Origin: Oscillospiraceae bacterium
GTDB taxonomy: Bacteria; Bacillota; Clostridia; Oscillospirales; Oscillospiraceae
Assembly (NCBI GenBank): GCA_902766215.1
Contig: CACXCV010000140.1
Location: 1 to 20,726 of the forward strand
Reading direction: 5' to 3'
DNA length: 20,726 bases
Part shown: in pieces, positions 1 to 6,431 of the stretch
Numbering within the stretch: the stretch's first letter is position 1
Layout of the letters: each line of letters opens with the position of its first letter
Position numbers and translations under genes: made by a program
Notes under the pieces: generated by a model
Seen by the model: the letters and a program-made list of their open reading frames with translations, nothing else
What the model was told of the DNA's origin: nothing
The model's database searches: none

Positions 1-1309
1 CCACGCTGCTCACATCCTGCTGGGCATAGCTCAGCAGCAGAAACTCCACGGCAAAGCGCAGCTCCACGCCGTCGGCCGCCGGTACGCATCCCACCGCGCC
101 CGTCAGCTGGGCCGTGGGCCGGCACACGCAGCCGGCCGCCAGCTCGGTCTGGCACTCGACACTGGCCCGGCGGGCCACCGTCTGCAGCTGTCCGTCGCCG
201 TCCAGATACAGCAGCGTCAGCTGCGCCTCGACCGCCACGGTCAGGCGGTCCTGCTCCTGCCGCTGCACCGGCGCATCCAGCAGCACCCGCGCCGCCACCG
301 GCCGGCTGGAGGGGCATTGCAGCGTTTCGCGGCAGTCCTGGCGGATGCGCTGCCGGTCCAGCAGCGACTCGGCCCGCTCTGTCCGCAGCTGGGGCTTTGC
401 CTGCCCGGTCAGGCTGTAGAGATCGGTCAGCAGCGAAATCTCCCGCTGCGCGTCCGCCAGACACTGGGCCACCGCGTTAAGTGTCAGCTGCAGGCGCGTG
501 CCCGCGCCGTCCGGCTCCAGCTCGGCGCCGGTCAGCGCCGGGGTGATGTGCAGCATGTCATCCTCAGCCGTGCCCTCCAGCTCCATGTACTGGGAGAAGG
601 GCAGGCTGGTCTGCCACTGTTCCACTGTCCCCTGCTCGGTGGTATAAAGGACCTCCACATTGGCGCTGCCCTTAAACACCGCCTTTTCCCCCACCAGGCG
701 CGCCTCGGTCACCTCCAGCGCCGCATTCCAGCGCAGCAGCTCCCGCACGGGCAGCTGTCCATCCGGCAGCTCCAGCTCGTCGCTGACGACAAAGGGCTTT
801 TCCCCCGCCGCCACCGGGATGGTCATGCGCCGGGATTCCACACGGCACTGCAGCTCTTCCGCGCCGTCCGCCCCGCTGCAATAGGGCAGCTCCGCCGCGC
901 TCCAGCCGCTGGTCTGCACTGACATGCCGGCCCGCACGCTGACCTTGCGCGGGTTGACCACCCGCGTGTCCAGGCTGCGCAGGCAGGCGGAAAAGCAGAC
1001 CTCGCTCTGGGGCGTCAGCGACGGGTGCTCCATCCGGGCCGAGAAGGGGATGGTCAGCTCCAGCCGGCGGGGGGCGCTCTCCTTCTCCGCTAGGTAGATA
1101 ACCCAGGCCCGCACGCTGCCGCTGACGGTGCAGCTGCCCTCGCGGCATTCTTTCCCCCGCAGGAGCACCATGCCGCTTGTCTCCAGCACCCGCTCAATGT
1201 CCGGGCTGGAGTCCGGCACGATGCACTCTGCCGTCTCCTCCTGATTCTGGGCCGTGATGACGGCCGGCTGCAGATAAGACAGGCTCTGCTGTCTGAGATT
1301 CAGTTCCAT
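1..1309 (-). CDS. SPOCS/DUF3794 spore-envelope protein, partial (C-terminus off the window)
   Basis: I translated this frame by hand from the ATG at 1309 to the window edge and found it open throughout (436 codons, no stop), so the 3' end lies outside. The N-terminus has the typical DUF3794 opening: residues 25-46 contain ETAECIVPDSSPDIERVL. Similar beta-rich segments recur around residues 195-290 and from about 340, so at least two SPOCS units are present. The family is known from SipL of Clostridioides difficile, which binds SpoIVA at the forespore surface, and clostridial members often end in a LysM domain, which cannot be seen here. A Shine-Dalgarno GAGGGAG lies about 7 nt before the ATG, and a sigma-E-like promoter lies just upstream. 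Role in spore coat or cortex assembly is inferred from family and context. Whether it is SipL itself or one of its paralogues cannot be decided. Confidence 0.85.
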   Translation of the reverse strand, partial: MELNLRQQSLSYLQPAVITAQNQEETAECIVPDSSPDIERVLETSGMVLLRGKECREGSCTVSGSVRAWVIYLAEKESAPRRLELTIPFSARMEHPSLTPQSEVCFSACLRSLDTRVVNPRKVSVRAGMSVQTSGWSAAELPYCSGADGAEELQCRVESRRMTIPVAAGEKPFVVSDELELPDGQLPVRELLRWNAALEVTEARLVGEKAVFKGSANVEVLYTTEQGTVEQWQTSLPFSQYMELEGTAEDDMLHITPALTGAELEPDGAGTRLQLTLNAVAQCLADAQREISLLTDLYSLTGQAKPQLRTERAESLLDRQRIRQDCRETLQCPSSRPVAARVLLDAPVQRQEQDRLTVAVEAQLTLLYLDGDGQLQTVARRASVECQTELAAGCVCRPTAQLTGAVGCVPAADGVELRFAVEFLLLSYAQQDVSSV

Positions 1310-1338
1310 AGGCTCACTCCCTCGTATTGGTTGATACC

Positions 1339-1368
1339 AGTATATGAGGGGCGGGACAAGGCTATGAC
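1339..1368 (-). promoter_or_regulatory. Candidate sigma-E (mother-cell) promoter for the SPOCS gene
   Basis: Read on the minus strand, a -35-like GTCATAGC (1361-1368) is followed after 14 bases by CATATACT (1339-1346). CATATACT matches 7 of 8 positions of the sigma-E -10 consensus CATACAnT as I remember it. The implied transcript start is near 1331, which gives a leader of about 22 nt with the Shine-Dalgarno in place. The match was made by eye. It fits a sporulation gene that follows two hairpins, but no sigma-A alternative was tested exhaustively. Confidence 0.45.
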
Positions 1369-1371
1369 CCT

Positions 1372-1425
1372 GCGGAGCAAATTTCCCCGCATGCCTGCGC
1401 AGGGGCGGCAATCTGCCGCCCCTGC
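1372..1425 (-). other. Two tandem hairpins between spoVM and the SPOCS gene
   Basis: The first hairpin (1399-1425) has a perfect 12-bp stem, GCAGGGGCGGCA against its complement, with a 3-nt loop, and begins 1 nt after the spoVM stop codon. The second (1372-1390) pairs six bases around a 7-nt loop. Neither is followed by a run of T on the minus strand, so they do not meet the usual picture of an intrinsic terminator. They may protect the 3' end of the upstream message, or end transcription with the help of Rho or processing. Confidence 0.55.
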
Positions 1426-1426
1426 T

Positions 1427-1501
1427 TCACTCTTTCACGCCGAAAATCAGCTTCAGTATCCCGCGCAGCGCCTTCGGCGACTTTACCACCACAATCTTCA
1501 C
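1427..1501 (-). CDS. spoVM: Stage V sporulation protein M (SpoVM), 24 codons, GTG start
   Basis: This micro-gene reads GTG AAG ATT ... TGA and encodes a 24-residue peptide with the pattern VKIVVVKSPKALRG followed by ILKLIFGVKE. Aligned without gaps to B. subtilis SpoVM (26 aa, from memory), it keeps Lys2, Lys7, Pro9, Lys10, Gly14, Ile15 and Gly21, the layout of the amphipathic helix that recognises the convex forespore membrane and anchors SpoIVA. An in-frame TAG 12 nt upstream rules out a longer product. A G-rich ribosome site (AGGGGGG) sits about 7 nt before the GTG. The position downstream of stp-prkC-rsgA matches the B. subtilis neighbourhood. Expected role: spore coat assembly in the mother cell. 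The GTG start and short C-terminus are the only departures. Its size makes it easy to miss. Confidence 0.87.
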   Translation of the reverse strand: MKIVVVKSPKALRGILKLIFGVKE

Positions 1502-1513
1502 CAGGACACCCCC

Positions 1514-1666
1514 CTATTTTCTGAAGAGCAGCAGCCCGGCAACGATACAGGCCAGCCCCAGCAAAATCGCCGCCGCTGCCGCCGAAATCAGCACGCCCAG
1601 CAAAATCCCCAGGCCGCAGCCGATCAGCCACACAGCCGCCGGGGAACACCTGCCGCATCGCCGCAT
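1514..1666 (-). CDS. 50-aa integral membrane protein between rsgA and spoVM
   Basis: The start at 1666 is chosen because AAAGGAGG lies 9 nt upstream; longer in-frame starts at 1693 or 1723 lack such a site. The product has an N-terminal basic, Cys-containing stretch (MRRCGRCSP) and then two hydrophobic segments, about residues 10-28 and 30-47, rich in Gly, Ala and Leu, ending FRK. This suggests a helical hairpin with both ends in the cytoplasm. The stop codon is 12 nt before the spoVM start, so the two are probably cotranslated. I do not recognise a named family. The position, where B. subtilis has rpe and thiN, suggests a role during sporulation or at the membrane with SpoVM, but that is inference only. 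Confidence 0.7.
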   Translation of the reverse strand: MRRCGRCSPAAVWLIGCGLGILLGVLISAAAAAILLGLACIVAGLLLFRK

Positions 1667-1673
1667 AAAAGCA

Positions 1674-1712
1674 CCGCCCTCCTTTACGCCTATCATACGC
1701 AAAGGGGGGCGG
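1674..1712 (-). promoter_or_regulatory. Hairpin burying the Shine-Dalgarno of the 50-aa membrane protein
   Basis: On the minus strand CCGCCCCCCTTT (1701-1712) faces AAAGGAGGGCGG (1674-1685), pairing 11 of 12 positions. The stem extends inward by four more pairs, two of them G-U, to a 7-nt loop. The ribosome site AAAGGAGG is entirely inside the right arm. The hairpin starts 7 nt after the rsgA stop codon. Only four T follow (GCTTTTATG), so it could act as a weak terminator, a translation block, or both. Confidence 0.6.
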
Positions 1713-1719
1713 ATGTGTG

Positions 1720-2601
1720 TCAATCGGTTTTGTGCTGCCAGAGCTTGATCTGGCTGGCGCTTTCGTACAGGCGGCGATAGCTCTGATACCGGCTGGGGGA
1801 TATCTCGCCCCGGCCCACGGCAGCCAGCACCGCGCAGTCCGGCTCGTTCAGATGGGCGCAGTCCTGAAAGCGGCAGCGGCCCAGATAGGGCCGGAAGTCC
1901 ACAAAATAGTCCTGCAGGCGCTCCTTGTAGATCAGGTCCATCTGCTCGGTGTCAAAGGCGGAAAAGCCCGGCGTGTCCATGATCCGCGCCTGCCCCACCT
2001 GATACAGCTCCACATGGCGGGTGGTGTGGCGGCCGCGGCCCAGCTTTTCGCTCACCTCGCCGGTGGGGATGGCAAAGTCCGGGGCCAGCGCGTTGATCAC
2101 GCTGGACTTGCCCACGCCGGAGTTGCCGGTCAGGGCGGCGGTTTTCCCCGCCAGGGCGGCGCGGAGCGTCTCGATGCCCTCGCCGGTTTTGGCGCTGGTC
2201 TGGATCACCGGAACGCCTGCCTGGCGATAGATTGCCGCCAGTGCCTCGCCCCGGTCGCAGTCACACTTGTTGATCACCAGCAGCGGCTCAACCTGCCGGC
2301 TGGCGGCAATGGCCAGCACCTGGTCGATGAGAAAGGGGTCGGTAATCGGGTTCACCGCCGCAGCAAAGGTCACGAGCAAATCCACGTTGGCCACTGCCGG
2401 GCGGATAAAGCTGTTGCGCCGGGGCAGCACCTGGTCGATGACGCCGCCCTGCCCCTGCCGGGTGTAGGACACCCGGTCGCCCACCATGGGGCTGACGCCC
2501 TCGCGCCGGAGCTTGCCCCGGCCGCGGCAGGCCAGCAGGCCGTCCGGCTCCTGCACATAGTAAAACCCGCTCAGGGCCTTCATAATGACGCCTTCGGCCA
2601 C
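1720..2601 (-). CDS. rsgA: Small-subunit ribosome biogenesis GTPase RsgA
   Basis: RsgA is a circularly permuted GTPase that helps mature the 30S ribosomal subunit. With the start used here the protein has 293 residues, close to the B. subtilis length of about 298. It has an N-terminal OB-fold (about 3-70), the G4 motif NKCD at 111-114, the P-loop GNSGVGKSS at 159-167, DTPG at 209-212, and a C-terminal zinc site from Cys243, Cys248, His250 and Cys256. The order G4 before G1 shows the permutation. I chose the GTG at 2601 because GGAGG, inside the last codons of prkC, lies 8 nt before it, and the resulting MAEGVIMKALSGFYYV opens like known RsgA proteins. Four bases separate it from prkC, implying coupled translation. 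The gene follows the Stp/PrkC pair, as in many Firmicutes. Confidence 0.95.
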   Translation of the reverse strand: MAEGVIMKALSGFYYVQEPDGLLACRGRGKLRREGVSPMVGDRVSYTRQGQGGVIDQVLPRRNSFIRPAVANVDLLVTFAAAVNPITDPFLIDQVLAIAASRQVEPLLVINKCDCDRGEALAAIYRQAGVPVIQTSAKTGEGIETLRAALAGKTAALTGNSGVGKSSVINALAPDFAIPTGEVSEKLGRGRHTTRHVELYQVGQARIMDTPGFSAFDTEQMDLIYKERLQDYFVDFRPYLGRCRFQDCAHLNEPDCAVLAAVGRGEISPSRYQSYRRLYESASQIKLWQHKTD

Positions 2602-2605
2602 TGCC

Positions 2606-4603
2606 TTATCCTCCAAAGTCCAGCTCCCGCGTCTGCTGCAGGACGCCGTCGAAATAGATGTCCATCTGCTTTTTTCCCACGCCATCGATGGTAAAGGTCA
2701 CCGTCCCGCGGTCGCGGTCAACCGGATATTCCCAATAGGTGGTGCCATCCACCTTGACCATCACCATCACGGTTCCCTCGCCCTCGGGCAGGTCAATCTG
2801 CACCTCCAGCGTGGTCATCTGCGGCTCGGGCGCGGCGGGCGGCTGCTCCGGCTCGTCCGGCCCGGCAGTGTCGCTGCCGTCCTCGTCGGGCTGGTCCGGC
2901 TTTTTGTCGCCATCCTCTGTCTTGTCCGGCTGGCTCTCGCCGCTGCCGCTGGAGATGGTCAGGTCAATCTTAGTCCCGCCGCGCACCGTCTGCCCGGCGT
3001 CAATCCCCTGGGCAATCACCTCGCCCTGGGGCGCCTCGTCCGGCGTCATGCGGGTCAGGCCCACCTCCAGCCCGGCCTGCTTCAGCTGCTCCAGCGCCTT
3101 GTCCTGCTGCAGCCCCACCAGCTTGGGCACCTCGGCCATGGCGCTCTGCTTGCCCAGGCTGATATACAGCGTCACCGTGTCCTGCTGGCGCAGCGTCTCG
3201 CCGGCGGACGGCTCGGTGCGGATCACCTGCCCCTCGACAAACTCGGAATACTCTGTCTCGGTGCGGATGGTCAGCTCCAGGTCCAGGTCAGTCAGGGGCT
3301 GCTTGGCCTCGGCGCTGGGCGTGTTCACCAGGTCGGGCATCTGCCCGGTGGGAACGGTGCCGCTGATGGTCAGGTGCAGCACGTTCTGGCTGGCGCGGAC
3401 GCGCTCGCCCGCGCTCGGCTCCTGGCCGAGGATCACGCCCGGGGCGTAATACTCGCTGGGCTGCACCGCTGCCACCTCCAGCACAAACTGGCTGTAGTCA
3501 GCCATGTCAATCTGCTCGTAGTTCTGCCCCACCAGCGAGGGAACCGTCAGCTCCTTCGACTGGCCCAGCAGCCCGGAAAGCAGGAAGTGATACACCATCC
3601 AACAGGCCACGCCGGCAAAGGCCAGGATGCACAGCAGCACCGCCATCGCCGGGGCGTGGCTTTTCTGCGGGCGGCGCACCGGCGCGGGCAGCAGCTCCAG
3701 CTCCGGCTCCTCGGGCAGCTCCGGTTCTTCGGGCAGCTCCGGCTCCTCGTCCTCCATGCCATAGGAAAAGATAATCGACGGGTCGGCGCGGAACGCCTCC
3801 AGATCAGCCAGAATCTGCGTGGCGCTGGAATAACGGCGGGTCAGATCGGCGCACATGGCCTTCATGGTAATCTGCTCCAGGCCGATGGGGATGTTGGGGT
3901 TCAGCTCGCGGGGCATCCGCGGCGTGGCGCTGATGTGCTGGATGGCCACCGCCACCGGCGACTCGCCCTGGAAAGGCAGCTCGCCTGTCAGCATCTCATA
4001 CATAACCACACCCAGCGAATACAGGTCGGTGCGGTTGTCCACCACCGCGCCCTTGGCCTGCTCGGGCGAAATATAGTGCACCGAGCCAAGGGCCTCGCGG
4101 GTCAGCGTGTTCTGCGCCGACACCATCCGCGCAATGCCAAAGTCGGCCACCTTTACGCTGCCGTCGCGCAGCAGCATAATGTTGTGGGGCTTGATATCCC
4201 GGTGGATCACGCCGCGGCTGTGGGCATGCTCCAGCGCCTTGGCAATCTGCACGGTAAAGTGTACCGCCTCGCGCCAGGACAGCACGCCCAGCTGCTGCAT
4301 GTGCTTTTTCAGCGTGACGCCGTCAATCAGCTCCATTACGATATAGTCCACGTCGCCATGGGTGCTCACGTCATAGACCGAGACGATGTTGGCATGGGAC
4401 AGCTTGGCCACCGCCTGGGATTCGGCCTGAAACCGCTGGCGCAGCTCCGCGTCCTGCAAATATTCGTCCTTGAGGATTTTCACCGCCACCAGCCGGTTCA
4501 GTCGGTGACAGAGCGCCTTGTATACCACGGCCATTCCGCCGACCCCGATGACGTCAAGAATCTCATACCGGTCATCGAGCAGCTTGCCTATGTACTTGTC
4601 CAT
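2606..4603 (-). CDS. prkC: PASTA-domain Ser/Thr protein kinase (PrkC/Stk1 type)
   Basis: This is a transmembrane Hanks-type kinase that senses muropeptides or lipid II outside and phosphorylates cell-wall, translation and germination targets inside. In 665 residues one sees the glycine loop GVGGMA (20-25), Lys42, catalytic HRDIKPHN (134-141), DFG (154-156), activation-loop threonines 166 and 168, and the SPE motif (179-181). A Pro-Glu repeat (289-303) precedes a membrane span (about 319-343). Three PASTA units follow (about 352-415, 420-484, 490-553), then an acidic Asp/Glu/Pro linker (555-595) and a beta-rich C-terminal domain (596-664) that is not PASTA. AAGGTGGGAG lies ahead of the ATG. 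It sits 31 nt after its cognate phosphatase gene. The kinase assignment is certain; the function of the last domain is unknown to me. Confidence 0.96.
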   Translation of the reverse strand: MDKYIGKLLDDRYEILDVIGVGGMAVVYKALCHRLNRLVAVKILKDEYLQDAELRQRFQAESQAVAKLSHANIVSVYDVSTHGDVDYIVMELIDGVTLKKHMQQLGVLSWREAVHFTVQIAKALEHAHSRGVIHRDIKPHNIMLLRDGSVKVADFGIARMVSAQNTLTREALGSVHYISPEQAKGAVVDNRTDLYSLGVVMYEMLTGELPFQGESPVAVAIQHISATPRMPRELNPNIPIGLEQITMKAMCADLTRRYSSATQILADLEAFRADPSIIFSYGMEDEEPELPEEPELPEEPELELLPAPVRRPQKSHAPAMAVLLCILAFAGVACWMVYHFLLSGLLGQSKELTVPSLVGQNYEQIDMADYSQFVLEVAAVQPSEYYAPGVILGQEPSAGERVRASQNVLHLTISGTVPTGQMPDLVNTPSAEAKQPLTDLDLELTIRTETEYSEFVEGQVIRTEPSAGETLRQQDTVTLYISLGKQSAMAEVPKLVGLQQDKALEQLKQAGLEVGLTRMTPDEAPQGEVIAQGIDAGQTVRGGTKIDLTISSGSGESQPDKTEDGDKKPDQPDEDGSDTAGPDEPEQPPAAPEPQMTTLEVQIDLPEGEGTVMVMVKVDGTTYWEYPVDRDRGTVTFTIDGVGKKQMDIYFDGVLQQTRELDFGG
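3699..3749 (-). repeat. 18-bp tandem repeat coding for the Glu-Leu-Pro stretch in PrkC
   Basis: About 2.8 copies of an 18-bp unit (on the plus strand agctccggctcctcgggc, with T/C changes at two positions in the middle copy) encode the repeated hexapeptide ELPEEP just inside the membrane span of the kinase. The unit keeps frame, so copy number changes would lengthen the acidic juxtamembrane linker without breaking the gene. Confidence 0.8.
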
Positions 4604-4634
4604 AAAACCGCTCCCACCTTGTCCATGAGATTCA

Positions 4635-5366
4635 TCACAGCTGTATCAGCACCGCCGTCACATTGTCCGGCGCACCGCGCTGCTTTGTCAGGTTCACCAG
4701 CCGCTGGCAGCAGCCTGACCGGTCGTCCAGCCGAAGCAGCTCGTCGCGCAGCTCCCACGCGGGCACCAGGTTGCTCAGTCCGTCGGAGCACAGCAGCAGG
4801 CAGTCGCCGGGCGATGCCTCGCGGAAAAAGACGTCGGTCAGCACGGCCGGCTCGGTTCCCACGGCGCGGGTAATGAGGTTGCGCCCGGGATAGCTGCGCG
4901 CCGTCTCCTCAGTCAGTTCGCCGGTCTGCAGCATGTATTCCACCAGCGAATGGTCCACCGACACCCGCTCGATCCACTGCTCGTGCAGGTGATAGCACCG
5001 GCTGTCGCCCACGTTGATCACGCAGACCAGCGGCATCTGCACCAGCGCCGCCACCAGCGTCGTGCCCATGCCCTCAAACTCTTCGGACAGGCGCGACCGG
5101 TCATAGACCTCGCGGTTGGCCTGGTCGGCGGCGGCCGTCAGCAGCCGCTCCAGCTCCAGCCGGTTCATGCCGGCCTTCACATGTTTTTTTACATCGCGGA
5201 TAAACACATCCACCGTCATGGTGCTGGCTATGTTGCCGCTCTTGGCTCCGCCCATGCCGTCGCACACCACGGCCAGCAGCTGCCCGGTTTCCAGAAGCAG
5301 CACCTGCCAGGCGTCCTGGTTCATCCGGCGCACGTTGCCTGTGTCAGTCAGTCCCCATGCCTGCAT
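4635..5366 (-). CDS. stp: PP2C-family Ser/Thr protein phosphatase (Stp/PrpC)
   Basis: This metal-dependent phosphatase removes phosphates placed by the neighbouring PASTA kinase. The 243-residue length is usual for bacterial Stp proteins. PP2C motifs are in order: NQDAW at 16-20, VCDGMGG at 34-40 with metal-binding Asp36, GDSR at 120-123, SDGLSN at 194-199 and APDNVT at 232-237. There is no signal peptide or membrane segment, so it acts in the cytoplasm. GAGGAGG lies about 9 nt before the ATG. It lies 24 nt after rlmN and 31 nt before prkC, the common order in Firmicutes. Confidence 0.95.
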   Translation of the reverse strand: MQAWGLTDTGNVRRMNQDAWQVLLLETGQLLAVVCDGMGGAKSGNIASTMTVDVFIRDVKKHVKAGMNRLELERLLTAAADQANREVYDRSRLSEEFEGMGTTLVAALVQMPLVCVINVGDSRCYHLHEQWIERVSVDHSLVEYMLQTGELTEETARSYPGRNLITRAVGTEPAVLTDVFFREASPGDCLLLCSDGLSNLVPAWELRDELLRLDDRSGCCQRLVNLTKQRGAPDNVTAVLIQL

Positions 5367-5390
5367 GCTTTGCTTCCTCCTCTGCCTGCG

Positions 5391-6431
5391 TTATTCCGCC
5401 TGCTCCCCCTGCATTGCCTTGCGGCGCAGCTGACCGCAGGAGGCATCGATGTCGCTGCCCAGCGTGCGGCGTACCGTGGCCGTGATGCCCTGCGACTCCA
5501 GGATCTCCTGAAACCGCCGCACCCGTGCCCTGGAGCTGGGCTTGAGCGGGCTTTCCTCCACATGGTTGAGCGGGATCAGGTTGACGTGGCTGCCCGTCCC
5601 CGCCAGGCGTGAGGCCAGCAGCCGCGCCGCCGCGTCAGAGTCGTTTACCCCGTCGATCATGGCGTATTCAAATGAGATACGCCGGCCGGTGGTTTCAAAA
5701 TAGGCCCGGCAGGCGGCCAGCAGCCGCTCGACCCCGCAGCTGCGGTTGACCGGCATGATCTGGTTGCGCGTCTCGTCATCCGGCGCGTGCAGCGATACGG
5801 ATAAAGTTAATTGTAACCGAAGATCGGCCAGTTTGTCAATCTTATCAACCAAACCACAGGTAGAAAGCGAAATATGCCGCATGCCGATGTTCATTCCATC
5901 GGGATGATTGACCAGATCGAGGAAGGTCATCACGTTGTCAAAGTTGTCCAGCGGCTCGCCGATGCCCATGAGCACAATGTTCGACACCGGCAGACCGGAA
6001 TCCAGCTGCGTAAACAGCACCTGATCCAGCAGCTCCGACGGCTCCAGCCGGCGCACCAGCCCGCCCAGCGTGCTGGCACAGAAGGCGCAGCCCATGCGGC
6101 AGCCCACCTCAGAGGAGATGCACACCGTATTGCCGTGGTGATAGCGCATCAACACCGTTTCCACGCAGTTGCCGTCGCGCAGCCGCCAGAGGTATTTGAT
6201 GGTGCCGTCCTCGCGGGACTCCTGCCGACGCTCCACCGCGGGCGCCGTAATGTAATACCGCTCGTCCAGACGCGCGCGCAGCGCGGTGGACAGGTCGGTC
6301 ATCTGGTCAAAGGACGTGGCCCCCCGGTGCAGCCAGACAAAAATCTGTTTGGCCCGAAAGGACTTTTCCCCCATCTCGGCCAGCTGGCGCTTCAGCTCCT
6401 CCGGTCGGAGGGATTTGATATCCTGTTTCAT
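5391..6431 (-). CDS. rlmN: Dual-specificity rRNA/tRNA adenine-C2 methyltransferase RlmN
   Basis: RlmN is a radical-SAM enzyme that methylates C2 of A2503 in 23S rRNA and of A37 in some tRNAs. In 346 residues, CRMGCAFC (Cys111, 115, 118) is the CX3CX2C site for the 4Fe-4S cluster. Cys104 and Cys332 (in DIDASCGQLR) align with the two mechanistic cysteines, 118 and 355, of the E. coli enzyme. MGIGEPLDN is the SAM-site glycine motif. The ATG overlaps the rsmB stop by four bases (ATGA), so translation is coupled to another RNA methyltransferase. No Cfr-type feature is evident; RlmN is preferred because of the conserved operon setting. Confidence 0.95.
   Translation of the reverse strand: MKQDIKSLRPEELKRQLAEMGEKSFRAKQIFVWLHRGATSFDQMTDLSTALRARLDERYYITAPAVERRQESREDGTIKYLWRLRDGNCVETVLMRYHHGNTVCISSEVGCRMGCAFCASTLGGLVRRLEPSELLDQVLFTQLDSGLPVSNIVLMGIGEPLDNFDNVMTFLDLVNHPDGMNIGMRHISLSTCGLVDKIDKLADLRLQLTLSVSLHAPDDETRNQIMPVNRSCGVERLLAACRAYFETTGRRISFEYAMIDGVNDSDAAARLLASRLAGTGSHVNLIPLNHVEESPLKPSSRARVRRFQEILESQGITATVRRTLGSDIDASCGQLRRKAMQGEQAE

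Noticed and set aside
1362..1658. A 98-codon minus-strand frame across the spoVM region
   Set aside because: It is out of frame with both the 50-aa membrane protein and spoVM, has no ribosome site, and its Gly/Arg/Ala-rich product resembles no family.
1331..1780. A 149-codon plus-strand frame over the spoVM junction
   Set aside because: It is antisense to better-supported genes and hairpins and has no ribosome site or domain.
2602..2685. Longer rsgA start at 2685
   Set aside because: The extra 28 residues lie within the end of prkC, resemble nothing in RsgA, and have no ribosome site, whereas the GTG at 2601 has GGAGG at proper spacing.
2585..4873. A 762-codon open frame on the plus strand
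   Set aside because: It is antisense to prkC and part of stp, with biased low-complexity content and no domain; the PASTA kinase explains this DNA.
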